This document shows positions 16,659-24,219 of a stretch of 44,434 nt of DNA, piece after piece. Both the position numbers and the translations under genes were made by a program. The notes beneath the pieces are model-generated. The model was not told the origin of the DNA. It was given only the letters and a program-made list of their open reading frames with translations, and searched no databases. Numbering within the stretch: the first letter of the stretch is position 1; each line of letters begins with the position of its first letter. The stretch comes from Chromatiales bacterium. Lineage in GTDB: Bacteria > Pseudomonadota > Gammaproteobacteria > Chromatiales > Chromatiaceae. Where the stretch lies: assembly GCA_030145485.1 (NCBI GenBank), contig JAQYVP010000116.1:1-44434 (forward strand), written 5' to 3'.

Positions 16659-16827
16659 ATGGGGACGGCAGCATGTTGTAGGGGGGATAAGGCGTCTTTT
16701 TTGCCGCATCCACCATGATGTGGTTCTGAGGAAGATTTCAAGACTTTGAGGCTGATCGAAACTTCTTGGTTTCGGTGAAAAGGGTGTTTTATGCTCCTTG
16801 TTCTCAAGCCGCATCAATAGGCGGGCT

Positions 16828-17172
16828 TCAGTGAGAAACTGGCGTGATCTTCTCTAGAACGTCCGCCATGCCAGGCTTTGCTATGGCGACATCGTAGTCG
16901 GCCTGCAACCGCAGCCACCAGCCGTCAGAGAGTCCAAACAGCCTGCACAGACGCAGGTCCGTATTTGATGACACCGCCCTCTTACCGGCGATAATTTCAC
17001 CAATTCTGCCTTGAGGCACCTGGATTTCCTTGGCCAGTCGGTACTGGGACCATCCAAGCGGCTTCAGGAACTCTTCGAGTAGCATCTCTCCTGGAGAGAC
17101 AGGCTGCATGACACCGATGTCAGCTACATCGGAGAAGTCCATCCCGTTCAATTCGTTTCTGTTAATCGTCAT
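16828..17172 (-). CDS. higA: HigA-type antitoxin (XRE family)
   Basis: This 114-residue protein has the HigA/VapI hallmark: SPGEMLLEEFLKPLGWSQYRLAKEIQVP (about residues 26-53, a landmark only), an XRE helix-turn-helix, followed by GRIGEIIAGKRAVSSNTDLRLCRLFGLSDGWWLRLQ. It binds and neutralises the HigB-like toxin and represses the operon through DNA binding. It lies 8 bp downstream of the toxin gene on the same strand, the toxin-first order typical of higBA. The module lies between the idrA 3' end and its duplicated relic, and is probably a recent insertion or part of a rearrangement. Confidence 0.92.
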   Translation of the reverse strand: MTINRNELNGMDFSDVADIGVMQPVSPGEMLLEEFLKPLGWSQYRLAKEIQVPQGRIGEIIAGKRAVSSNTDLRLCRLFGLSDGWWLRLQADYDVAIAKPGMADVLEKITPVSH

Positions 17173-17180
17173 CTTGCACC

Positions 17181-17462
17181 TCAGTGATAGTCAACTATCT
17201 CAACCTCATAAGCGTGGCTGTCACGCCATTGAAAACAAATCCGCCATTGCCGGTTGATGCGGATGCTGTACTGCCCGGCCCTATTCCCTGAAAGCTGCTC
17301 CAGTTTGTTGCCCGGAGGGTTGCGCATATCCTCAACAGATTGCGCCAGGTCCAACTGCTTGAGCTTACGCATTCCCGCTCGCATCAAATCCTGTGAATAT
17401 TTCCGTACATTGCGCCCGGCAAACAGTGCGGCGGTTTCTTTGTTGGCGAACGTCTTAATCAT
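17181..17462 (-). CDS. higB: HigB-type toxin (RelE/ParE-like)
   Basis: The 93-residue protein matches the HigB family: MIKTFANKETAALFAG, RKLKQLDLAQSVEDMRNPPGN (residue ~33-53, landmark only), LEQLSGNRAGQYSIRINRQWRICF and the C-terminal YEVEIVDYH. These toxins cleave mRNA on the ribosome. The basic and aromatic catalytic-type residues (Arg near RINRQWRICF, final His) are intact, so the toxin should be active. It is first in a two-gene operon with higA. Upstream, the 46 bp before the idrA relic contain an inverted repeat that may be the HigA operator. Confidence 0.92.
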   Translation of the reverse strand: MIKTFANKETAALFAGRNVRKYSQDLMRAGMRKLKQLDLAQSVEDMRNPPGNKLEQLSGNRAGQYSIRINRQWRICFQWRDSHAYEVEIVDYH

Positions 17463-17470
17463 AGAGGTAT

Positions 17471-17498
17471 ACTAACACAGCGCGTCAGTATTGTTAGG
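17471..17498. promoter_or_regulatory. Candidate HigA operator
   Basis: CTAACA at 17472-17477 and TGTTAG at 17492-17497 form a 6-bp inverted repeat. TAACAC/GTGTTA (17473-17478, 17498-17503) is an overlapping variant. It lies immediately upstream of higB, where HigA autorepression would act. Confidence 0.45.
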
Positions 17499-17507
17499 TG
17501 TTACCAC

Positions 17508-17771
17508 ATGATCAAGGCTACTGCCCGCGCTAAGGGCAAAGCGGCTGTCAAGGCGACGGCGATTGTCACGCCGCACGTGAAGAAGGGTGTCATCTACTCC
17601 TACTTCATCATTGCCGATCAACCCTCCAATGTCCTGCAGGGCAGGGTGCCGGATCAGATCAGCGGCAACTACAACTACAAGATGGGTGTCTCCAGAATCA
17701 AGAAGATTGGAGAGACAAAGTACAAGAAAGAGTTTACTCACATCTCCTTTGCACCGCATAATGTGGTTTAA
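17508..17771 (+). pseudogene. Relic of a second idrA: duplicated 3' end
   Basis: From about 17538 this frame encodes the last ~76 residues of IdrA, matching the intact gene at 16380-16607 with only two amino-acid changes after the start of the match core (Met to Ile and Arg to His near the end). About a dozen DNA differences are nearly all synonymous third positions. The rest of the Mo-protein is missing. An ATG at 17508 opens a nominal 87-codon frame, but it has no ribosome site and would encode only a fragment. It is followed by its own copy of the idr terminator. The synonymous pattern says the source was a functional idrA before truncation. Confidence 0.85.
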
Positions 17772-17796
17772 TACGTTCTCTCCTTTGCAGAGGTTA

Positions 17797-17826
17797 AGGG
17801 GTGGCCGTTTGGCCACCCCTTTTTTA
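17797..17826 (+). terminator. Duplicated copy of the idr operon terminator
   Basis: AGGGGTGGCC-GTTT-GGCCACCCCT plus a T run, 26 bp after the relic stop codon. The stem is the same as at 16631-16658 with a different loop, confirming that the duplication extended past the gene end. Confidence 0.9.
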
Positions 17827-17923
17827 TGGGTTAAATGGCAAACGCTTAAATAAACAACTAATTGTTTTTTAATGGTAATTTATGCTGGCTACCCTCATTA
17901 AAACGTCATTCCCTTAAATAAGA

Positions 17924-18612
17924 TCAAGCCCAAAACGGCAGATAACGGGCAAATCGTCGCGATGCGCCTACTTTCTCGTCTGGTTTTATCAGCCTGGCTT
18001 CCATCGTGGCGGCAATCACTTGCGAGACAATGGCGCATTTGGTTTCAGGCAAGCCAAACCGTACACGTAATGACTGGTTGGTCATCCCTTCTGACATGAC
18101 CCACTTCAATGTATAATGCCGATAGCAGACCCTGGTCCGATCACCTCGATCCATTTGCTCGAAGTCTCTGGGGCCATAAATCGTGACTATAGTTCGACGG
18201 TGCCCTGCCCGGAAATCAGGGACTGGCAACTGATAAACTTCGGTTTCATGGATCACTCTGTCAATCCCACTGCTTTTTTCTTCGCAGATACCCATTCGCC
18301 GCATCACTCTGGCAAGATCCTCATTGCGTGATTCATATCCATCAATAAATCGTTCTACGGGAACAATCGGTTCACCAGGGTTCGATATTTCTATACGATC
18401 CGTATAGATTTCAACCATCATTGATGTACCACTGATCGTGAAGTCTTGGTGGATGAGCGCGTTCGCTACAAGTTCTCGTATTACGATTTCTGGTATAAGC
18501 TTTACCTCTTTCCTGAGCGCTTCTTCAACCACCTCATTTTGTGGCAGTTGAGACATGATAAAGTGAACCAACCCTTGGAAACCGACCGCATTGCCCTTGA
18601 TTCCAGGGTGAT
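17924..18612 (-). pseudogene. 5'-truncated ATP-binding transcriptional regulator-like gene (COG2865 type)
   Basis: Read on the minus strand, the protein part matches the C-terminal half of AlbA/HATPase_c_4 regulators. It shows an ATP-lid N-box (IPEIVIRELVANALIHQDF), a DRIEISNPGEP motif and a G2-type box EEKSSGIDRVI. It ends with a winged-helix-like end near LPETKCAIVSQVIAATMEARL. The N-terminal AlbA/Schlafen-like domain is missing. Upstream of 18612 the open frame continues to 18748 only by reading the antisense of an idrA fragment, so the intact ORF is a chimera formed at a recombination junction. Expression is doubtful. Confidence 0.75.
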
Positions 18613-18748
18613 CGAGAAGGGCTTCTACTGGTCCAACAACACTGGCAACACCAATGCCATCAGTTCGCTTGCAACTATGTATGGTGCAGGCGGCCGTCCT
18701 GGGCAGGGTCGTCGGTCGTTTTGGTGGACACCAGCGTGGCGGCCTCAT
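18613..18748 (+). pseudogene. Relic of idrA: internal fragment around the substrate-site Arg/His
   Basis: On the plus strand it encodes IEKGFYWSNNTGNTNAISSL and then GAGGRPGQ, matching idrA 15107-15240. One extra base after GRPGQ shifts the frame, and the GGHQRGG segment continues in another frame. It differs from the intact gene at many silent sites. It lies downstream of the C-terminal relic, the reverse of gene order, so the two relics cannot be one simple deletion derivative. More than one duplication or rearrangement is needed. Confidence 0.85.
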
Positions 18749-18846
18749 TTCTCAGCGATGTGCTATGACTCCTTGAATAAAGCTGTGGAATGTGTAAATC
18801 TCTACGCAACGGTTTCAAAATACCCGTAAAGGAGTGGGAGAAGTGA

Positions 18847-19026
18847 TTGTTGTGGCTAACAGCATCATGTCAACTAGGCGTAGAAGAATCGATGCTACAA
18901 ACAAATGTGGATATTGCATGTCACGAGCGCACTGGAAGACCTCTTGGCAGCGAGGCATTCGTTGAGATGGTGGGGCGGATATTAGGTCGGGATTTGAGAA
19001 AACAGAAACCTGGATCGAAACATTGA
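18847..19026 (+). pseudogene. 3' remnant of a REP-associated tyrosine transposase (Y1/IS200-like)
   Basis: The frame ending at TGA 19024-19026 encodes HERTGRPLGSEAFVEMVGR, then ILGRDLRKQKPGSKH. This reads like the characteristic C-terminus of RAYT proteins (HERTGRPLG...F...LGR.L.P.KPG.K). The catalytic HUH domain is absent. It is followed 12 bp later by the AAATAAGTATCGTG-type repeat usually seen next to such genes. Recognised from memory of the family; no search was possible. Confidence 0.65.
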
Positions 19027-19038
19027 GATCATCGAGAT

Positions 19039-19065
19039 AAATAAGTATCGTGTTCCCCGAATTTT
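19039..19065 (+). repeat. Short dispersed repeat next to the transposase remnant
   Basis: AAATAAGTATCGTG-TTCCCCGAATT recurs with small changes at 20563-20586 and 20590-20613. Its position straight after the RAYT tail fits a REP-type sequence associated with that transposase family. Confidence 0.6.
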
Positions 19066-19100
19066 GGAAGTCATAACAACAATATTTTTCGGAGGAATTC

Positions 19101-19398
19101 ATGGGTGAAGTTACACATCCGCTAACCGTGCTGTTCGCAGTGGCCTTTATCGTCATTGCCACCTCGGTGTTGGAATGGCATCCGTTCATCGTGCTGCTGA
19201 TGGCCTCTTACGGGATTGGTTTTGGCGCCGATGGCCATCGTCGATGACAGTGTCGCATGCCAATGACAGCTTTTTTTGGGTGGTGGTGCAGTTCAGCAAG
19301 ATGGAGGTCAGCGTGGCCTATCGGGCCATGAACATGGCGACGCTGGTGCGGGGACTGACCGCGCGGTCGTGTGGGTGATGTCACTGGTGATGCTGTAA
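19101..19398 (+). pseudogene. Gluconate permease (GntP family) relic
   Basis: A frame from the ATG at 19101 (ribosome site GGAGGAA) encodes the GntP N-terminus: VTHPLTVLFAVAFIVIATSV, then HPFIVLLMASYGIGFGA. It then breaks. From 19244 another frame gives the GntP C-terminus (MTVSHANDSFFWVVVQFS, MNMATLVRGLTA), and a further shift gives VVWVMSLVML-stop at 19396. So an internal deletion of roughly 350 codons and two frame changes left only both ends. The stop overlaps the ATG of glycerate kinase (TAATG), showing that the two once formed an operon for a glycerate- or gluconate-type acid. Confidence 0.85.
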
Positions 19399-20549
19399 TG
19401 ACTGAGCCTGTCCGTATCCTGGTCGCGCCCGACTCGTTCAAGGGCAGTATCGACGCGCCGGAGTTCTGCGCTATTGCCGAGCAGGTATTCAGCGACGGCA
19501 TCCCGGGCTGCGAGGTGGTTGGTCTGCCGATGGCCGATGGAGGTGAAGGCACCGCCGAGGCGTTGGTGCGCGGCACCGGTGGGCGCATGCTGACGGTCAC
19601 GGTGCGTGGGCCGATGGGTGAGCAGGTACAGGCCGCTTATGGACTGCTCGGCGATGGCAGTACTGCGGTGGTGGAGATGGCGCAGGCCTCCGGTCTGCCG
19701 TTGGTGCCGGCCGCGCAGCGTAATCCGCTGCTGGCCGGTTCCTACGGTACGGGTGAACTGATCCTGGCGGCGATTGGTCAGGGGGCCAGTCATATCATCC
19801 TTGGTCTGGGTGGTTCTGCGACCAATGATGGCGGCATGGGTGCATTGCAGGCACTGGGCATCCATTTCCAGGATGCCGATGGCCGGCTGGTGCCGCCGGT
19901 AGCGGAGGCGTTGAACCGTATCGTCTCGGCAGAGGTGGGAGGTGCTGATGGCAGGCTTGCCGGCGTGCGTTTCACTATCGCCTCGGATGTCACCAACCCG
20001 CTGCTGGGTGAGCGTGGGGCGACCGCTGTCTACGGTCCGCAAAAGGGTGCTGATCAGGCCGGGTTGGAACGACTGGAGCAGGGTCTGAGCCAGTTTGCTG
20101 ACATTACCACCGCGGCTGTAGGTCGCGATCACCGTGGCGATGAGGGTGCAGGAGCCGCCGGTGGCATGGGCTTTGGCTTTCTCAGCTATCTCGGCGCGTC
20201 ACTACGCAGCGGCTTCGAGGTCATCTCTGATACCTACCAATTGCAACAGCTTCTCGCCGCTGGCCGCTGGCATTTGCTGGTCACAGGCGAGGGTCAGGTC
20301 GATTCCCAGAGCGTGCAGGGCAAGCTGGTTGGCCGCATTGCCGGGATGGCGGCGGTGCATTCGATTCCGGTGTTTGTTATCGCCGGCACGGTTAGCGGCG
20401 AGCTGGATGAACTCTATCAGGCGGGTGTCACCAGCGTCACCAGCATCGTGCCCGGCCCGATGGCCCTGGAGGAGGCGATGCGCGAGGCGCCAACGCTACT
20501 GAGGCGACTGCTGACCGATCAGTGCCGCTTGTGGCGGGCCGGAGTGTGA
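19398..20549 (+). CDS. glxK: Glycerate kinase (GlxK/GarK family)
   Basis: The 383-residue protein has the type I glycerate 2-kinase landmarks: APDSFKGSIDAPEF at residues ~10-23, PMADGGEGTAEAL, GSYGTGELI, LGLGGSATNDGGMGALQALG, GAAGGMGFGF and VTGEGQVDSQS-GK. It phosphorylates D-glycerate to 2-phosphoglycerate (garK/glxK type), linking glyoxylate/tartronate or sugar-acid catabolism to glycolysis. The start at 19398 overlaps the stop of the broken permease gene; a longer frame from 19371 would only read into that relic. With the permease lost, the substrate would have to come from inside the cell or by another carrier. It is far higher in GC than the surrounding relics. Confidence 0.93.
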   Translation: MTEPVRILVAPDSFKGSIDAPEFCAIAEQVFSDGIPGCEVVGLPMADGGEGTAEALVRGTGGRMLTVTVRGPMGEQVQAAYGLLGDGSTAVVEMAQASGLPLVPAAQRNPLLAGSYGTGELILAAIGQGASHIILGLGGSATNDGGMGALQALGIHFQDADGRLVPPVAEALNRIVSAEVGGADGRLAGVRFTIASDVTNPLLGERGATAVYGPQKGADQAGLERLEQGLSQFADITTAAVGRDHRGDEGAGAAGGMGFGFLSYLGASLRSGFEVISDTYQLQQLLAAGRWHLLVTGEGQVDSQSVQGKLVGRIAGMAAVHSIPVFVIAGTVSGELDELYQAGVTSVTSIVPGPMALEEAMREAPTLLRRLLTDQCRLWRAGV

Positions 20550-20562
20550 GTGGCAAGCCTTT

Positions 20563-20613
20563 AAATAAATATCGCGTCCCCAGAATGCAAAATAAGTATC
20601 GTGTCCCCAAAAT
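20563..20613 (+). repeat. Two tandem copies of the AAATAAGTATCGTG-type repeat
   Basis: AAATAAATATCGCGTCCCC (20563-20581) and AAATAAGTATCGTGTCCCC (20590-20608) are direct repeats 27 bp apart. They are related to 19039-19065. They bracket the glycerate kinase gene and the permease relic together with that copy. Confidence 0.6.
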
Positions 20614-20644
20614 ACTACTAATATAAATCTACTTTACAGGGTAG

Positions 20645-20672
20645 ACTTAGTCAACTAAACTTGTGACTAAGT
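20645..20672. promoter_or_regulatory. Inverted-repeat operator of the Phd/VapC-type module
   Basis: ACTTAGTCA (20645-20653) and TGACTAAGT (20664-20672) are perfect 9-bp inverted arms with a 10-bp spacer, ending 17 bp before the antitoxin ATG. This is the expected site for autorepression by the antitoxin-toxin complex. Confidence 0.6.
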
Positions 20673-20689
20673 TATATATGGGGTGGATA

Positions 20690-20923
20690 ATGCAAACCAC
20701 GAATGTTCATGAAGCGAAAACCCACTTTTCAAAGTTGTTAGAGCGAGTAAGCAAAGGTGAAGAGGTCATCATTGCAAAATCCGGTACTCCTGTCGCACGT
20801 CTGATACCCTATTCTTCAGGCGTTAGGAAGCGTCAATTTGGTAAGGATAGTGGTCTGTTCGATGTGCCGGAAGATTTTGATGCGCCTTTGTCGGCTGAAG
20901 TCCTGGCTACGTTTGAATCGTGA
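20690..20923 (+). CDS. Phd/YefM-family antitoxin
   Basis: This 77-residue protein begins MQTTNVHEAKTHFSKLLERV and continues GEEVIIAKSGTPVARLIPY, the Phd/YefM DNA-binding fold. The acidic C-terminus (LFDVPEDFDAP) would wrap the toxin. I chose the ATG at 20690, which aligns with family N-termini and has GGGGTGG upstream, over longer frames from 20663. The stop overlaps the toxin's GTG start by four bases. It neutralises the PIN toxin and represses the operon at the inverted repeat 20645-20672. Confidence 0.92.
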   Translation: MQTTNVHEAKTHFSKLLERVSKGEEVIIAKSGTPVARLIPYSSGVRKRQFGKDSGLFDVPEDFDAPLSAEVLATFES

Positions 20924-21309
20924 ATCTGTTATTGGATACGCATGTCTGGCTATGGAGTTTGACTGCTCCTGAAAAAATAGCGGCTGAAACTATTGATTTG
21001 ATGTCGGACATGGAGAACCAGCTCTTTTTTTCCGCCGCCAGTGCATGGGAGATCGCTATCAAATACCGGATTGGTAAACTCCCCTTGCCAGAGCCTCCCG
21101 AACAATTTGTTCCCGCCCGCTTGAACCGGGATGGAATTCTCTCGTTACCGGTAGAAGATCGACATGCGCTTGCGGTGTCGGAGCTGCCTCTATATCATGA
21201 CGATCCGTTTGATCATTTATTGATTGCACAAGCCAGAATAGAGAAATATCTCCTGGTCACGCATGATGAAAAGATATTGAGATATGATGTAGAAACTCTG
21301 CGTGCCTGA
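20920..21309 (+). CDS. PIN-domain RNase toxin (VapC type)
   Basis: The 129-residue PIN-domain protein has the acidic metal-binding residues of the family: Asp6 (LLLDTHVWLW), Glu44 (SAWEIAIKYRIGKL), and the Asp pair in YHDDPFDHLLIAQA, followed by VTHDEKI. These toxins cleave specific RNAs, often tRNA, with Mg2+. It starts at a GTG (20920) that overlaps the antitoxin stop, implying coupled translation. This sequence type, with DTHVWLW and DPFDRLL-like motifs, is normally paired with Phd-type antitoxins, as here. Confidence 0.93.
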   Translation: MNLLLDTHVWLWSLTAPEKIAAETIDLMSDMENQLFFSAASAWEIAIKYRIGKLPLPEPPEQFVPARLNRDGILSLPVEDRHALAVSELPLYHDDPFDHLLIAQARIEKYLLVTHDEKILRYDVETLRA

Positions 21310-21359
21310 GGTCAGGATTTCTCTTCCCCAAAATTAACGTCTAAGATTCTCAAAATAAC

Positions 21360-22283
21360 ATGCTGCCCGTCATCTCATCCCTGCTGCCGGTATTCATGGT
21401 GATTGCGCTTGGCTATTTTCTGCGCCACCGCGCTGTACTCGGTGCTGCTGCCTGGCATGGGCTGGAAGATCTTTGTTATTTCGTGTTATTTCCGGTGCTG
21501 TTGGTGAAGACACTGGCCATGACGGATTTGGTGTCAACAGATCTGACATCATTTGCCGCTGCGTTGCTGTTCGCGATTCTTGCCATGAGTGCACTGCTGT
21601 TGCTTACCTACCCTGTGCTGCAACGCTACTTCAATGTGTCACGCGCCTCTTTTACCAGTCTTGTGCAGGGCGCAACCCGATGGCACGGTTTTATCGCCCT
21701 GTCGATTGCAGGCCTGCTACTGGGAGACGAGGGGGTGGCCTACATGGCGGTCACCATGGCTATTATCATTCCGCTGTTGAATATCATCAATGTCATGGTG
21801 CTGGCGCATTTTGGTGACGCCGAAGGAGATCTTGGAGGTGTGTTGCTGCAACTGGTGAAGAACCCGTTCATCATCGCCTGTGCGCTGGGCGCCTTCCTCA
21901 ACATCAGCGGCCTGGGTCTGACGCCGCTGCTTTTTAATGCCACCGCTATTATCGGCAGTGGCGCACTTGGAATCGGCCTGTTGACGGTCGGCGCCGGCAT
22001 CCGGCTCGGCGCCATTTCCGATCATCGCGGCCTGGTCGTCTTCGGCGCCCTGTTGCGGCTGCTGGGGATGCCAGCCCTGATGTATACGGGTTGCTTGCTG
22101 TTCGGGGTTGAAGGCTTACCGCGCTCTGTCGCCATGCTGGCTGCAGCCGTACCAACGGCCGCTTCATCGTTCGTGCTGGCGAGACAAATGGGAGGTGATG
22201 CGCCGTTGATGGCCAACCTGATTACGCTGCAGGTGCTCGGAGCGGTCGTGACACTGCCAATGGTCATCTGGTTTGTACAGTAA
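21360..22283 (+). CDS. AEC-family (auxin efflux carrier type) permease
   Basis: The 307-residue integral membrane protein has about ten hydrophobic helices. The N-terminal motif LLPVFMVIALGYFLRHR and the later GLLTVGAGIRLG and AAVPTAASSFVLARQMGGDAPL motifs are those of the AEC transporter family. Bacterial members export or import small organic acids such as malate or malonate; the substrate here is unknown. The gene stands alone between the toxin-antitoxin pair and the oppositely oriented DUF3047 gene. The ATG at 21360 has only a weak ribosome site, but the following residues align with the usual family start. Confidence 0.88.
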   Translation: MLPVISSLLPVFMVIALGYFLRHRAVLGAAAWHGLEDLCYFVLFPVLLVKTLAMTDLVSTDLTSFAAALLFAILAMSALLLLTYPVLQRYFNVSRASFTSLVQGATRWHGFIALSIAGLLLGDEGVAYMAVTMAIIIPLLNIINVMVLAHFGDAEGDLGGVLLQLVKNPFIIACALGAFLNISGLGLTPLLFNATAIIGSGALGIGLLTVGAGIRLGAISDHRGLVVFGALLRLLGMPALMYTGCLLFGVEGLPRSVAMLAAAVPTAASSFVLARQMGGDAPLMANLITLQVLGAVVTLPMVIWFVQ

Positions 22284-22359
22284 AGTCCTAATCGAAAGCC
22301 CGTCGTGTGAAAACAGGTAATTCAGCCCCCATTCGCAATCCCATGGATCATTCAGATCA

Positions 22360-23004
22360 TTACTGTTGAGAGAAAAAGATGTCCGCATAGTAGGCGACCG
22401 CCTGCCCCCCGCTGTTGTCGGTATCCGTCATCACGGCAACAGCATCGATATAGCGGATCGTCTTGCCAAACTGCTTCTTGAGATCTTCATAGACATTGCG
22501 CTTTTCCGTATACCAGCGAGAAATTGCATCATCCCGGGTACGCAGCGCCAGCATTTTGACGTTGCTTCCGGCAAAGGCGTTATCCCAGGTATCACCCCTG
22601 GCTGCATTACTTGACCAGGTATATGACAGGGCTAACGTCTTCCACAGAAGCAGGCCGCCATCGATGACCACATATATCCTGGCAGAATAATCGTCACCAG
22701 CTTTGGATTTTTCATCTGCGGGTGGCAACCTGTTTTCTATACGCCATTGCCAATTGAGCCAGGGGGTTTTGTGTAGATCGATGCGTCGTTCATGGTACAA
22801 GCCAGAGGCGCTCGCTTTGCTTTCGGCCTTGAGCGCAGGTATGTCTGCCAGGTTGACTGTCCGATATGATGTTTTACCTGAGAATGATTTTTCCTTCCAT
22901 CCGGAAATGCCGTCAATATCAAAAGCAGGCAGGGGAATATCTGACGCAGATATTGCAGTTGTAGTAAGCATTAATAAAATGCAGAGTGAGATATCGCGAA
23001 ACAT
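22360..23004 (-). CDS. DUF3047 family exported protein
   Basis: With the start at the ATG at 23004 the protein has 214 residues: a Sec signal peptide (MFRDISLCILLMLTTTAISA) and a periplasmic domain of the DUF3047 type. Recognisable segments are LNWQWRIENRLPP, DDYSARIYVVIDGG, LALSYTWSS, RNVYEDLKKQFGK and IDAVAVMTDTDNSGGQAVAYYADI. The function of the family is unknown; its strand-rich shape is jelly-roll-like. A frame extension to 23046 adds 14 residues but would spoil the signal peptide. It lies 42 bp downstream of the serine hydrolase gene on the same strand, so the two may form an operon dealing with the cell envelope. Confidence 0.85.
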   Translation of the reverse strand: MFRDISLCILLMLTTTAISASDIPLPAFDIDGISGWKEKSFSGKTSYRTVNLADIPALKAESKASASGLYHERRIDLHKTPWLNWQWRIENRLPPADEKSKAGDDYSARIYVVIDGGLLLWKTLALSYTWSSNAARGDTWDNAFAGSNVKMLALRTRDDAISRWYTEKRNVYEDLKKQFGKTIRYIDAVAVMTDTDNSGGQAVAYYADIFFSQQ

Positions 23005-23046
23005 TGTAGATGCACGGCACCCGGTATCCGGTATATCAATTACCAA

Positions 23047-24048
23047 TCAGCTATGCTCTTTTTTGATGATCTTATTGAACAGGCCGGCAGCAAGCAGTGA
23101 GACATGTTCGTTGGATGCCTTGTTGGTCAACAGCGCGAGAGCATACTGTGTTCCCTTGTAGTTGAACACCACGACCTGGTGGCGCACCTGTACACTGTAT
23201 TTTTTGCCATTGGGAAAATGGTCTGCTCCAGTTTCCGGGTCCACCGTCGAACCGCTATAGGTTCCTGTCTTTCCGCCAAGATAGAGGTTTGATGGCAGGT
23301 ACTTGTTGGCCTTGCTGCCGCCTGTGCGCAGGGTGTGCATCAGTTTCCACATCACCTCGGCGCCTGCATATTTCTGCCAGTAGGTATCATAAAGAAATGC
23401 AGCCAGCTCTTTTGCGGTTAATTCATTGCCGTGAATCTCCTCGTTGTGCTCAGTCTTGAGGTAATTCTGGAAGCCTCGCGTTCTCTCGTAACCCATGGAT
23501 TGTGTAAATGCATGGATGGTCTTGCGGCCCTCGTTGGCGTTGCCATTACCAATGTCTTTTTGCAGTTGCAGCCAAGCAGGATTGCTGGAGACTACCAGCA
23601 TGTTGGCGAGTTTCTGCAGATGCTTCTGGTCAACTTTCCCCTCCTGTGTGTGTACATAGGCAGCACCGACAAAAATCTTGGAGACCGATGCGCCAAACAT
23701 CTTCATGTTTGCGCTCTTGCTCTGATCGAGGATTTTTCCTGTATCCAGATTCATGACTACCCACTGGAAGGGGGCTTCGGGAGTGTTTTTTCCTTCATCG
23801 TATAGTTTCGAGAATGATGCTTCCCGTTTTTTTGAGAAAGTCCCTCCGCCGCCTCGCGTCAGGCTCAGCCCTCTGCCGCGCACTCGCAGTTTGGAGAGAT
23901 TCTCTCCGGTGGAGAGTTTCAGAAAATTGGCGTCATCTCCCGGTGATGGCAACGGGGTGTTGTTGAGATTGTCGCTGTTCGCCAGGGCGGTCGTCGCAAA
24001 CAAGGTCAGAGATGAAAAAAGGCTGATCATCAGAATTGAAAGTTTCAT
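23047..24048 (-). CDS. Exported serine hydrolase of the beta-lactamase/DD-peptidase fold
   Basis: The 333-residue protein (ATG at 24048, GGAGA upstream) has a signal peptide ending near residue 23. The active-site set of penicillin-recognising enzymes follows: Ser121-x-x-Lys124 (GASVSKIFVGAA), an SxN-like SSN in MLVVSSNPAW, and the Lys-Thr-Gly triad in LGGKTGTYSG. The sequence resembles class A beta-lactamase-related hydrolases and D-alanyl-D-alanine carboxypeptidases more than any named resistance enzyme. An Arg/Gly-rich segment (RVRGRGLSLTRGGGG, about 55-69) before the catalytic domain is unusual. The likely role is peptidoglycan trimming in the periplasm. Confidence 0.82.
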   Translation of the reverse strand: MKLSILMISLFSSLTLFATTALANSDNLNNTPLPSPGDDANFLKLSTGENLSKLRVRGRGLSLTRGGGGTFSKKREASFSKLYDEGKNTPEAPFQWVVMNLDTGKILDQSKSANMKMFGASVSKIFVGAAYVHTQEGKVDQKHLQKLANMLVVSSNPAWLQLQKDIGNGNANEGRKTIHAFTQSMGYERTRGFQNYLKTEHNEEIHGNELTAKELAAFLYDTYWQKYAGAEVMWKLMHTLRTGGSKANKYLPSNLYLGGKTGTYSGSTVDPETGADHFPNGKKYSVQVRHQVVVFNYKGTQYALALLTNKASNEHVSLLAAGLFNKIIKKEHS

Positions 24049-24219
24049 GAAATCTCCATTGACGGGATTGACTGCATTTATTAAGCAAGGTTTTTGCCCA
24101 AATATTCGTTTAAATATAGCACTCAACACAGTGAAAGAATGTGAAATTTTCACGATTTATGATTTGTTTTTTCTTGATCATAACGGTAGTTGGGTGTTTA
24201 CCATGATGTTGACGAACTG

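Noticed and set aside
17508-17771. Independent small gene of 87 codons
   Set aside because: The sequence is the C-terminal end of idrA without the catalytic part and without a ribosome site. A relic is the simpler reading.
17924-18748. Intact 274-aa ATP-binding regulator
   Set aside because: The first ~45 codons are antisense to an idrA fragment, and the usual N-terminal domain is missing, so it is treated as a truncated gene.
19308-20132. 274-codon frame antisense to glycerate kinase
   Set aside because: Low-complexity His/Arg/Thr-rich translation with no ribosome site, fully covered by the glycerate kinase gene.
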